Shown: positions 42,486-53,600 of the stretch, piece by piece | Position numbering within the stretch: the stretch's first letter is position 1 | Layout of the letters: each line of letters begins with the position of its first letter | NCBI GenBank assembly: GCA_026770025.1 | Contig: JAMXDE010000071.1 | Span: forward strand, 116,745-180,744 | From: Craspedostauros australis | Lineage: Eukaryota; Bacillariophyta; Bacillariophyceae; Mastogloiales; Achnanthaceae | Length of the DNA: 64,000 bases | Direction of reading: 5' to 3' | Made by a program: the position numbers and the translations under genes | Notes under the pieces: model-generated | Databases searched by the model: none | Told to the model about the DNA's origin: nothing | What the model saw: only the letters and a program-made list of their open reading frames with translations

Positions 42486-43281
42486 TGTTGGCAAGTTCCG
42501 CTCACGGTAACCTACGATCGTGGAAGATGGTGTTGGTTGATAGTCGTCTGTTTGCTATTTCATTACGTTGGCTACTCCGATCCTCTCGGTGTACATCCGT
42601 TCTCTTGCCCGATGCTCTCGGTGCTTCAATCTGTTTTGTAGATTCAGTCTCCGACTATGAGTCGGTACGCGAGATGCTCTCTTGTTCCTCTCTGTACTCT
42701 CTCTCTCTCTCAACATCGTGTGCTCGTGCTACACGATACTCCGTGCTCGATGCGTACTCCACATTCAACACTCTGTTCATTCAGTACTGGCTCCTACTTC
42801 ATGAGTACTCACCATTTGAAGTTCACCTTCTGTATCCATGATCTTGATGCCCTTCGGTCATCAGATCTTTGCCTCCTGCTCTGACTTGGAGACAGATGTC
42901 GACGTGGTGACACGATGACATCCTGTCGACGTCAGTAGGCGTCCTTCTGCTCTCCAGATGTCATGTTCCATTGGTGATGCAGCAGCCTGTCAGATGATAT
43001 CGTCATCTGAGGTTTAGTTGGGAAGTACCTCGAGATTCTCTTGGTACCATTGATGGATGGACGGACGATCTTCCAATTCTCTCAGAAATCGTCATTTGCA
43101 AATTTCCTCCAGAAATCTTGCTCCTTTTCGTGTGTTCCATTTCCCCTGTAATTCTGACGAATCACAGCATACTATTGACACGAATGTAGTTATACCGTCC
43201 AAGTGTGTATGAGAGAATAATGGGTGAACGATGCACATATACTCGTACATTTCGACATATACTCACATGTACATCTCGACA
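42486..43281 (-). mobile_element. Solo Copia LTR (copy A)
   Basis: In minus orientation it starts TGTCGAGATG and ends AACTTGCCAACA. It aligns along its length with copies B (45747) and C (49807), sharing the AACTAAACCTCA-type segment, the TGTCATC-TGTCACCAC segment, the GA-rich tract and the ATAGCAAAC segment. It is flanked by the direct repeat TGGGCG (42480-42485 and 43282-43287), a target-site duplication, with no internal region attached, so it is best read as a solo LTR left by LTR-LTR recombination. One extra ~23-bp duplication lies near its start. Confidence 0.8.
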
Positions 43282-44239
43282 TGGGCGGTCTGTTCAGTGT
43301 GCGGATGATGCTCCCAAAGTGGGTGCAGGACTGCAGGGATGGTGGTTGGCAGGCATGTTCACAGCATCTGAAAATATTGGAGCAGCACAGGCATCGTGTC
43401 ATCGGAAGTCTGGGACGCCTTGACCTTGGTCTGATCCTGCCATTGCATCAGTGTCGTGTGCCACATGAGGTTGGTGACACTGTCCTGCCAATTGTGAAGT
43501 AGTCGAGGGCGCGCCTGCGATTGTGAGGTACCATGGGAGGTGCTTGCGCACTCCGCTCCACTGCATCGCCCATCTGCCCTAAATCATGGCCATCCAGCCT
43601 ACTTTGCTTTGCTGCAGCTGTATGGATTTAGTGGGGGAGTCGCGAACGCCGGAGAGACGATGGTGTCAGCATGGCTTGGATCCAACACCTGATGTCGAAC
43701 AGTGTGGACAGGACTATCCACAAATGTCCAACACAACCATCAACCATGTTGTTGATCACAGCATCACTCTCCATCATCATCTCAGTCTGAGGATGCATTG
43801 AACTGGAACGCCTGTCATGTATGTCCATGACACAGTTACTTCTACAGAAGGTCAAAACCTCAGAATCCTGGATGGAACCCATCAATCTCCGATCTTCGCG
43901 ACAGTGGAAAGCTGGAATGTAACTGCTGGCCGATGGAGTGCCAATGAAGTACACAAACAAAGCATCACCGCACATACAAAAAACATATGTAAAATGTGCA
44001 TGGGTGCTCCTCCAACCAAAGCAAGCTCATGTGTGGTACAAAGTAGCTATTCTGCATCCATTGTGATGAGTGCATGGTGTGAGAGCCTGTACAAAGCAGA
44101 GAACACAAGAATTATGATTTCGGTGTGAGGTGGAGTAAAAGCGTGAAGCCTCTGTCCACACAGATGGAAAATTTCCAGACTGTGACACCCGCTACAATTG
44201 ATGGACTGGGACGACCAAACGATCCGAAAGTATGTAACT
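43282..44239. other. Unassigned, probably degraded retroelement sequence
   Basis: Lies between solo LTR A and the minus-strand pol remnant. Frames are broken and I cannot match a domain. Confidence 0.4.
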
Positions 44240-45746
44240 ACTCTATTCAGTTGCAGCCGCCGCTCGCTTCATGTTGCTGGCCACACAGGGACATCACTCC
44301 GGAGACGTGGTCCCAGTTCCTCGTGAAGAGGGGCGGAGAGGTCTGCTTGGTAGACATGTCGGCAGCGATCAAAGCAGACAAGTTTCTGCGAACGCAATGT
44401 GGTTGTTTTCCACCCACTGTTGAACAGCAAAATGTCGAATGGCGCCATGGTGTGTGCGACGCGAGGGCTGCCGTGCGTTGGCCATCATGAGCGCAATTCA
44501 GTTGTTCTCATACAGCACCGTACCACGCCGCTGAAGTACACCAAGCTTGCCAAGGATGCAACGAATGCATCATGCCATGCGACCAGCATCGGAAGCACAG
44601 AGAAGTTCAGCCTCTGTGCTGAACATGGCGACCGTGATCTGCACTCTCGGTTTCCATGCGACGGCAGCAGCAGCGAGATGGAAAACGATGGACAACACTG
44701 ACTGTTGTTGCTGAGTGTCCATGGCACAATCACTGTCAGCATACCTTTAGAGGACATTGGGTTGTTCTGCTGGATGGCCAAATACATCATCATGCGCTGG
44801 CATTTGCTTGGCTGGAACAGGCATGGGCGGTAGTGCAGGGACAGCGTCGGTGCAATGCAGCGCGATGCCTTGAGCGGGAGTGTGGAAGAGATATCGAGAA
44901 ACCTGCTTGGCGACAGCGAAATGATCTATGGCCAGCCTCGCCAAGAATTGCAAGAGTTTCACGATGGGAAAAGCGATGGCTGGCCTACAGGTGATCATGG
45001 GACAGATGAGTTTGCCAATAGCCTCACAATAGCATTCAATGTCTGCCTGTGCCTGCTTGAGGCCGCATGCATCCAAGGCTTCCGAATCATCCAGCTTGCA
45101 TATGTGCGCATTGCCATCATCCATTGGAGTGAGCGCACCATTCATCTTCTTCTGCTCATGCCATTTGAAAACCTTATTGAGACGTGTACTATTGTGGATG
45201 GAGACATGTGTGGAAGTTTGGATCAGATCCGCACCAATGAAGTGTTGGAGAACGCTGAATTATTTCATGGGAATGAACAGGAACGAATCCAAGCTCATCG
45301 CAGATCGTGGAGCAAGCCGCTACATCGCTGCATGCAATGGCAAAGTCATCAACCTGACATAGAAAGAGCATGTCGTGTTCTTTGTAAGCGCCGCGGTATA
45401 GGCATAGAGCATGCATGATGGGCCTGAAACCCATGCGCTGCAGCTGTGCATCAATGTGTACCGCCCACTGCCATAGTGCTCAGGAATGACCCTGAAGATT
45501 CTTGTTGATGAGAGTCATGCAGCCACACGGAATGGGTGCGCGTCCCTACGACTGCCACCAGTCAGCAAAGGGGCTGTCAACATGCATGTAGTACTTCTGT
45601 GCACCACAAGAAGCCTCAGCAAATGCATTGTAAACGTCAGCGCTGTAGATGGTCTTGTTCTCCATGGTTGTGACAGCAAAGAACAGCCAGAAATCCGTAG
45701 CAGCCAGAGTAGCCGTGAATGTGTGCCCTGTGATTGCTGCCTTGCC
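44240..45746 (-). pseudogene. Copia pol remnant: reverse transcriptase to RNase H
   Basis: Minus-strand translation in shifting frames gives a Copia reverse-transcriptase core (G-H-T-F near 45720, Y-N-A-F-A-E-A, then F-L-C-Q-V-D-D-F-A-I-A near 45330, the catalytic DD motif). The connection region follows (A-I-G-K-L-I-C-P-M-I-T-C-R-P near 45010), and then RNase H (F-S-T-E-A-E-L-L-C-A near 44610 and M-A-N-A-R-Q-P-S near 44470). Stops and frameshifts are numerous, so the copy is dead. Its upstream part continues beyond the LTR B insertion. It is the same family as the plus-strand remnant at 58310-59948. Confidence 0.8.
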
Positions 45747-46572
45747 TGTTGGAATGTACATATGTGTATGTGCATTGCTCACCCATTGTTCTTGTATGAT
45801 CTACGCACAAGCGGCGCAAACATTTGTGTCGTGAGTGATCTGTGATTGATCTGTGAATGATCTGTGGTTGATCGAAATCACATCACAAATCGGCACACAC
45901 AAAAAATCAGAATTTCGGAAGGACATTTGTGAACAATCATTTCTGAGAGCATCAGGAATGCAGTCTGTCCATCAACTAACAGAAATGCATGACATCGAGC
46001 AAGGATCGATGTATTTCATAACTAAACCTCAAATGATGATATCCTCGCCATACCACTGCATCATCGATGGAATATGGAATCTGAAGGATCATGGAAGACA
46101 ACAGCTGGCATCAACAGGATGTCATCATGTCACCACATCAACATCTGTCTCCACATCAGATCAAGAAGGCAAAGATTCAATGACCAAGTGACATCAAGAT
46201 TGTGGATATGCAAGGAGGAGTTCAGATGAGACATTGGCGAATACTCACAGAGTAGTGCACCAGTAGAGGATGAAATGATGGAGTATGTATCAAATACAGA
46301 GTATGTATCTAACACTGATTATCGTGCAGTACCAACACACGAGAGAGAGAGAGAGAGAGAGAGAAAGAGCGAGAGAATACAAGAAATAGCAAGAGAGCAT
46401 CTCACATGCCAACTCATAGTCGGACGATAGTTGAGAGACACCAAGAGTATTGGGAGACTCCGAGAGGCACCGGAACAACGCAATGAAATAGCAAACGAAA
46501 TAGTAACAACCACCACCACCACCGTCAACAGTCGCAAGAGTATCCGTGAGCGGAACTTGCCAATATGCCACA
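45747..46572 (+). mobile_element. Copia LTR (copy B) nested in older pol
   Basis: Starts TGTTGGAATGT and ends near ...GCCACA (an internal CCAATA at 46560-46565 is the alternative end). It is flanked by TTGCC at 45742-45746 and 46573-46577, a 5-bp target duplication. On the minus strand the pol frame on the two sides is continuous if this block is excised (L-G then K-A-A-I-T-G-H), which confirms an insertion into reverse transcriptase. Only an LTR is present, so it is a solo LTR. A GA microsatellite lies at 46342-46366. Confidence 0.8.
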
Positions 46573-47110
46573 TTGCCCAGGGTCCACACCTCATGTTCGC
46601 TGTTATCCATGAGATATGAATGCCGCAGTCTGGATCGCCACTACGGAATGCGACGAGCACGATGTGCAGGGGCGATGTCGAAGACATGTAGCTGCTCTTG
46701 GTCGTTCATGCTGTTCCAGGTGATGTCAGCATGTGGATTGTTGCCAGATGACAACATGTCGATGTCAAACGCCGTATTGTTGGGATGGCTTGATATTTTG
46801 AGCATCATGACATGCCATGTGGACACACTGATGGCGACCCACTGCAGCCAATGCCGCAGGGTGCATGCTGACACTCTCGTGCAGCATCAGCGGAAGCAGA
46901 ATGACATCATTCATGTGGCCGATTGGCTTCTTGAGGTCCAACGGTGGCTGTGGATCAGGCGTTATCACAGTATCTGCTGCAAGACTGCCTGCAGCAAATA
47001 CATTGCAAATGCATTGGACAAGTTGGAACAACAACAGAGATCAATACACAACCAACATGGTCCCATGCAGAACAAGAATCATCTGGAAACGGATGACTCC
47101 AAATTACTAA
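46573..47110 (-). pseudogene. Upstream continuation of the minus-strand Copia pol remnant
   Basis: Just beyond LTR B the minus strand reads E-H-E-V-W-T-L-G into the pol segment on the other side. Farther upstream the translation (for example P-H-A-D-I-T-W-N-S-M) is broken by stops and I can only call it degraded element sequence. Confidence 0.5.
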
Positions 47111-47165
47111 CACCTGACTAACAACACTAGTTCCAGCAGCTCATTGGGATGATGAACTGAGTTGT

Positions 47166-47900
47166 TCAACTTGGACGTTTTGATTTTGCATTTGCAACTT
47201 CTTCACTTTCACGTTTCACTGCATCATCTCGCAAAGGACACCTTGAGAGAGCCATCAAAGTATGGGGATATCTGGAGCACAAATCCACATTGCAAACACA
47301 GATTGACTCTCGCCCAATGATATTTGACAACTTCAATGCAACACCATCCAATCCAGAAATGGCCTCGCAGATGAAGGAGGAATACCTGGAAGCATCAGAG
47401 GAAATCAACAACAGATCGCCAAAGCTGATCTACCTACAACTGCCAATGTATGCATTCGTCAATGGCGATCATGCACATGATTGAGTCACATGAAGATCCA
47501 ATGCTGGCATCATTCTATGCCTTGGAAGAACACCAGTATACTTCTCAAGCAAGAGGCAATCATCAGCCGCAACTTCAACATACGGTGCCGAATTCAATGT
47601 CATGGGATCTGTGGCAGAAGAGATCATTGTGCTACAATGTGCACTCCAATTGCTGAGGGTGCAAGTCAAGTTGCCAGTAATCACATCATGTGACAACAAT
47701 GCTGCGATCTCGAACATGATGATCACAGAGAACCTGCTACAAAAGAAGCATGCAGCGATATCATTTTGCAAAGTCCGCGAATCTGTGTGAGCTGGTATGT
47801 AAGTGCCGGTATACGTTCCGCCAGCACAAAACTTTGCAGATATGCTCACAAAAGAACTGGCAAGACCAGCACTCGCCACTTTCGTCACTGCTCTGTTCGA
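47166..47900 (+). pseudogene. Second-family Copia RNase H remnant
   Basis: Plus-strand translation in two or three frames gives the 3' end of a Copia pol. Seen in order: G-H-L-E-R-A-I-K-V-W-G-Y-L, V-N-G-D-H-A-H-D (the RNase H VDADHA motif), T-Y-G-A-E-F-N-V-M, C-D-N-N-A-A-I-S, K-K-H-A-A-I-S-F and F-A-D-M-L-T-K-E-L. Stops interrupt it near 47483 and 47790. The motifs differ from those of the minus-strand remnant next to it, so this is a different lineage. Confidence 0.8.
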
Positions 47901-49806
47901 CGGGAGTCATCCTCAAGATGAAGGGGCGTGCCAGCTTTCACTGCAAACTATACCACTTACAAATCGAATTAGTGTGCGCTTCGGCACTTTGTTTGGCTGG
48001 TTTACTGCGTTGGCGACTTTGTTGTGCAATACTCCTCTGTCGGCCACCATGATCACCCGACTGAAAAAAACACCCGAAGCAAAAACGACTCTTTCGCACC
48101 GACAACAGTAAAAAGCGCAAAATATATGTCTGTCCGTCAACACGACCACCAGCAATCGCGAAGGTTCAGGCAGCGACGGCTCGGATGTGTGATAAAAAAC
48201 ATCAGTACTAAATCTACGGGCGATGGTGATGGTTCTCGCAAAAACGAGCATGCCTGCTTGCACAACACAACTCCGTGACGTGCCGAACGAGAACAACAAA
48301 AACATGGCCCAAATTGGGTGGAAATGTTGGGTGGACCCCTCAACACGAAGTCTTGCCGCAACCCGTTTTTGTTGAACCGGCATTGACGGAAGATTGACGG
48401 TTCTCGTCAAAAAGTCGGACCGACGGAGCATTGCTACAACACGGCGCACTGCGAGAGCCTCGGAAGGACGGACCAACGGGCCAAAAAATGTCTCCCCCCG
48501 CGACTCGTTGGTTTGTGACTGAATGGGCTCATAAAACAAACAAACGCATCAACTACAAAACGCATCAACAATAAAAACAGCACTCCCCCACTACCGAACT
48601 ATTCCTCCGTTCCGAAATGATTTCCACTTATCTTTTTTGCGACATGTGTTGAGACACCAACGACGTCATCCAAAGTGGGGGTTGCGGTAACCAAATTGCC
48701 TGTTTTTAGTGAATCTTCCTTCCTTCGAAACTCGCGCGCTCGTTTCTGGTCTCCGACGGTGCCAGGTACCACGACAGCAGAATGCGATACCATCCTGTGT
48801 GTCACTCCGACAGGTTTTTATCATCGATGCGTTCCGTCCCCTCTCCTCTGTTCGTGGATGTCTTCCCGCAATTCTGTGTCGTGACGTCACATCAGGTGTT
48901 CGAAAGCGTTCATAATTGTTAATTTTCTTATGTTTTGGATGATGCAGCTGTCAGAAATGTGCCAAAATACAAATAATGACAGCGCGAATTGGTCGAAGTT
49001 AGTATTTTGTGTCTTTTTAGTTGGCTTTGTTGTGTTCAACTTTTGCAAACTCGCTTGTTGGCATACGTGCTTCCGTATGATGACAGATGCTGATGGAGGC
49101 ACCTCGGCTGCCACAGACCTAGATCATCACATCTCCAATACTCTAAATCCATCATTAGTACCATCTCAAACACACCACACTCGCACAATAGTGACAAGTG
49201 ATGGCTTTTTCACGTGTCACGTGAATCTTTCATTACTTCCTCTCTTCGCAAGTGCTCAGGGACATCGCATTCCGTCGCATTCACAGTATCTTCCCTCAAC
49301 GTCTTTGCCCATGCTCTCCATTCTTGCTTCCTTCTTCCTTCCATCATGGCTTCAACAATGGTAGCGCCATGCTCTTGTTGATGCCTCCCTCATCTCTGCG
49401 TGGCTCAGTTGGACGTGGTTCCCCTCATGTGAGATGACCTCAAGACTATCACCAACAGTGAATTCTACAATTTGCTCAACAGTGATGATGACTTCTTCCA
49501 TGCCCAATTGGTGCATTGATGTGGCAATCTTGTCCATGCCCATGGCAGGTGGAAGCTTTGATCATGGTTTCATGCTTGTGGATATGATGGCAACGATGAT
49601 TGGGTCGCCAACTTCCAGGCCTGCAAGTTACGCATGTATCTGCACCACTTCACCACTGTTCCAAGTGCCAATGGCATCACTCTGCCAACATGCATTGCGC
49701 CACCACCAGATCCCACACTTGATGCAGTTGACACCACTGCAGACAGTGATGCCAGGATTTCTAAGGCTCCTGCCAATGATGATGTCCCTGCAGATGAGGC
49801 TACCAA
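47901..49806. other. Unassigned, likely degraded element sequence
   Basis: No intact gene. The last ~350 bp, directly before LTR C, read plus-strand as a broken acidic Ala/Asp/Pro-rich segment (for example D-D-L-K-T-I-T-N-S) that may be retroelement coding sequence. The rest shows nothing I can name. Confidence 0.45.
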
Positions 49807-50562
49807 TGTTGGAATGTGCATATGTGTATGTGCATCGCTCACTCATTGTTCTCTTATACTATACACACAGACGGCGCAACTACATTCGTGTTGATAGTGA
49901 ACTGTGATTGATCGAAATCACATCACGACTTCGGACACACAAAAACCACCAAAATTTTGGGGGAAATTTGTGAACAACCATTTATGAGAGCATAAGGAAC
50001 ATTGTCTGTTCATCCATCAACAAAACATGTGATATCGAGTCAGGCTTGATATGTTTCCCAACTAAACCTCAAATGACGACACTCTCGCCAGACCACTGCA
50101 TCATCAATGGAATCTGGAATCTGAAGGACCATGGAAGACAACAGCTGACATTGACAGGATGTCATCATGTCACCACGTTGGCAGCTGTCTCCACATCAGA
50201 TCAAGAAGGCAAAGATTCAATGGCCAAGCAACATCAAGATCGTAGATATACAAAGAGGAGTTTGGACAAAACATTGGCGAATACTCGCAGAGTAGTGGGC
50301 CAGTAGAGGACAAGACGGCTGAGCATGTGTCGAATACAGAGCACATATCGAGTATGAAATATTGCTTGTTGTGGACGCGAAATATCGAGAGAGAGAGAGA
50401 GAATACGAGTAATGGCGAGAGAGTATCTTGTGTGCCAACTCATAGTCAGAGAGAGACACCAAGAGCATCAGAGGAGCAATGTCATGAAATAGCAATTGTC
50501 ATCATAACAGCCATCACTGTCTTCCACGATTGCAAGGTATCCGTCTACGGAACTTTTCAACA
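49807..50562 (+). mobile_element. Copia LTR (copy C), probable 5' LTR of the 50.6-56.6 kb element
   Basis: Begins TGTTGGAATGTGCA and ends AACTTTTCAACA, matching LTR copies A and B along its length, with a GA microsatellite at 50390-50401. No target duplication brackets it, and a gag-like frame opens 82 bp downstream, so I read it as a 5' LTR and not as a solo one. Confidence 0.7.
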
Positions 50563-50643
50563 CGTTTGTAAACGATAGATCAGGGCAAGCCCGCGGATCG
50601 GATCGTGCAAAGAAGACCACATCATTCAAGAGCAGCAGGCTGA

Positions 50644-53600
50644 ATGAGTGAGGAAGAGGAATTGAAAGACATCCCTCTGTCCAACCCAACTATCAAACAA
50701 GAAGAAGGTGCGAGTGAGACTCCACTTCAACCACAGAAGGAAGTAGGTGCGCCCCACTGTCCTCTCTAGCGCAGAAGTAAGCGCGATCGACGAGACCAAC
50801 AAGGATTGGTTTGCGAGACTACGACTTGTGCAGAAGAGCATTCTCACAAATATCAAGCAAGAAGAGACAGGTGTGGCGAAGAGCATTCGCACGGCCAAAC
50901 AGAGCAGAGAAAGTGAGACAACACGAGGAGGAGAATTTGTGACGAAAGACATCTCCGCGGAAACACGAGCGAAAATTGAAAAAGTGATCACACAGAAACA
51001 AACGGAGATCACAAGCGTGCACGTAACATCAACAAAGCAACGGAGTAACATGGCGACATCAGCCAACGTGAACAAGCAACCCATCAAGGCGCCGCTATTC
51101 AGTAGTAGTCAGGAGGACTACAATGCCTGGGAGTCCCAAGCGAAGGCGTACATGCGTGTGCAGAGAACAAGAGATGTGATGTTGGGGGAAGACGAGGATC
51201 CTAACCAAGAGCGAAATTGGAGCTGCCACAGAAGCAGACAAGGAAGTATTGGAGGAGACCTACGAGCTGGCAGCCAACTGCTTCAGCGATCTGATCCTCA
51301 TGATGGATGCAGAGAAGGGTACAGGCAAGCAAGCCATCCAATACAACAACCAATGCATCTCCGACATATTCCCTGAGGGGAACCCACACAAGGTGTGGAA
51401 ACTTCTCACGGAGAAGTACAAGCCATCCAATGCTGCCACCAAGATCAAGCTCAAGAGGCAGTTCAACAACAAGAAGATGAAGAAGGACACTGATCCAGAT
51501 GTCTACATCGCATGGCTCAAGCTATTGCACTCCTGCCTTCAAGACGTCAGGCACGAGATCAGCAATGAGGAAATGATCATGCAGCTCCTCAGCACAGTGA
51601 GTGCCGAGTACAAAGCACAAGTCGTCAACTCGAACATCAACTCACATTCAACCCAACTGTCGTCACAATCAACACAATCAGAGCACTACTTCGCACAGTA
51701 TACACAACCAACCAAGGAGGGAAGGCCTACGTCGACGAATTTCAAGACAGCAGCATGAAGACTAACAATGCTGGCTTTGCAAGCACCAGCAACTTCAAGG
51801 GAATCTGCCAAACTGTGGTGTGTATGGTCATCAATCTGCAAATTGTCCCGAACGGAAGAAGGCAAACAACAAGAAAAACGCCAACAACACAGAAAGAACG
51901 GAAACCGAAACAATAAAGGCAAGGGAAGCAGATTCAACGGAAAGTGCCACTACTGCGGCATCATTGGACATCGCGAGGTAGAGTGCCGAAAGAAGAAGTT
52001 CAACAAAAAGAAGAAGGCCGACGAGCAGGCCAACATAGCGAAGGAAAGACATGGAAGAGCAGCCATGAGATGATGCTCTCTATACTGGACATGATGCTCT
52101 GCTTGGAAGGTATCTGACGACATCAAGGATTCATTCTTCGATCACTTCCAACACTTCGAAAACGATGACGAAGTACACGACGACGAGGTCGTGTCAGCGT
52201 GGCTCAGCAACGAGCCAATCATCCATGAAGTCGACCAACGTCGCAAAGCAAGCTACAAGTACTGCTTCAATGTGAACAACATCATTGATCTGTCCGGCGA
52301 CGCAGCTGAGATGGGAGCAGAGACCATCGCCATTGAGTTGGAAGCGGCCACGAACGCAGACGATGCCGACACCAACAAGAACAGCGCGGATCAAGACAAC
52401 GAAGACATCTCTGGCGACGAGACAAACGGCGGTGAGGCGCCGCCTCCTCCAGTGGCGAGGAACAACAGAATGGGTATCATCTACGAAGACAGCAGCGATG
52501 AATCAGAACAAGAAGTAGACAGATTCAATTCAAACAAGAGAGTCATCTTTCCAACAGACATCTCGTTCCCACCAGTCCAGAACGCGAGGCTTCGACACCA
52601 TACACAGGCATGATACGATCCCATATCCTACATTGACAGCAGAGACAATGCAACAACAGCTCATCCACGACGCCGTGATGGTAGCAGGCATGCGTCTCTT
52701 CCCAGCGATGATCAACGGGGGACTGTAACACATATGGGTGCGCGTGATTGGCACCATACTGTCCAACAATTTCCGATCAATCGAAGAGATTCTCGCCAAC
52801 ACAGTGATCCTCAACCGGCTGTTGGAGGAAAGACGAGTCATTCCAGAGACGGAATTGCACTACGTCCTTGGAGGATGTATGCAGGTACTCCTGCGCGAGC
52901 GACCACAAGTCATGCCATGCGATTCGGTGACAGGAACTCACCGAGAAGACATGACTCCAGCAGTCGGAGAACCGTACTACGACGGCATGGACTACCACAG
53001 GATGGACGACGGGAACGAAGAAGATCACGACGACGACATGGCAGCGGCTGCCATGGAACAGCTTCACAAGCTGAGCACCAAGTACAAGGACAAGGTCAAC
53101 AAGGACACCTGGCTTGCTGACAGCGGAGCCTCGTGTAACATCATGAACTCAGACGCCAGCCTCTTCAACGTGCGGCACATCAAGTCCTTCATCCAAGTGG
53201 AGACAGCACGAAGCTGGACTCTCCCAAGATCGGATCCATCGCTTTTGAAGGTCAAGCAGCGCGACAACACTGGCCACATTTTCCGGCTCGATCATGTGAA
53301 GTACACACCCAAGATGGTGGTGAACCTTTCTCTACAAACAAGGCACTATACAACAAGTTACAGATTGGAAACAATGGCATTCTGATGGACATCGTCAACA
53401 TGAGCTGGGAAGAAGATCATCTCGATCTGCATCTTGCCAACATCCAACGGATTCATCACAGGAGTGCAGATGCATCCCATCATGCCAACTGAGGATGACA
53501 AGGCTTCCACAGCCATCATCAAGAGCCCATCCAAGGCGGTGAGCGCGGTTGAACTTGGCATTGAATGCTCCGTCACGCACCACTCGAGACCATGAAGCAG

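Noticed and set aside
49434-49907. 157-codon plus-strand Met-rich frame running into LTR C
   Set aside because: Crosses the LTR start and contains LTR sequence; the composition fits a shifted frame of degraded element DNA.
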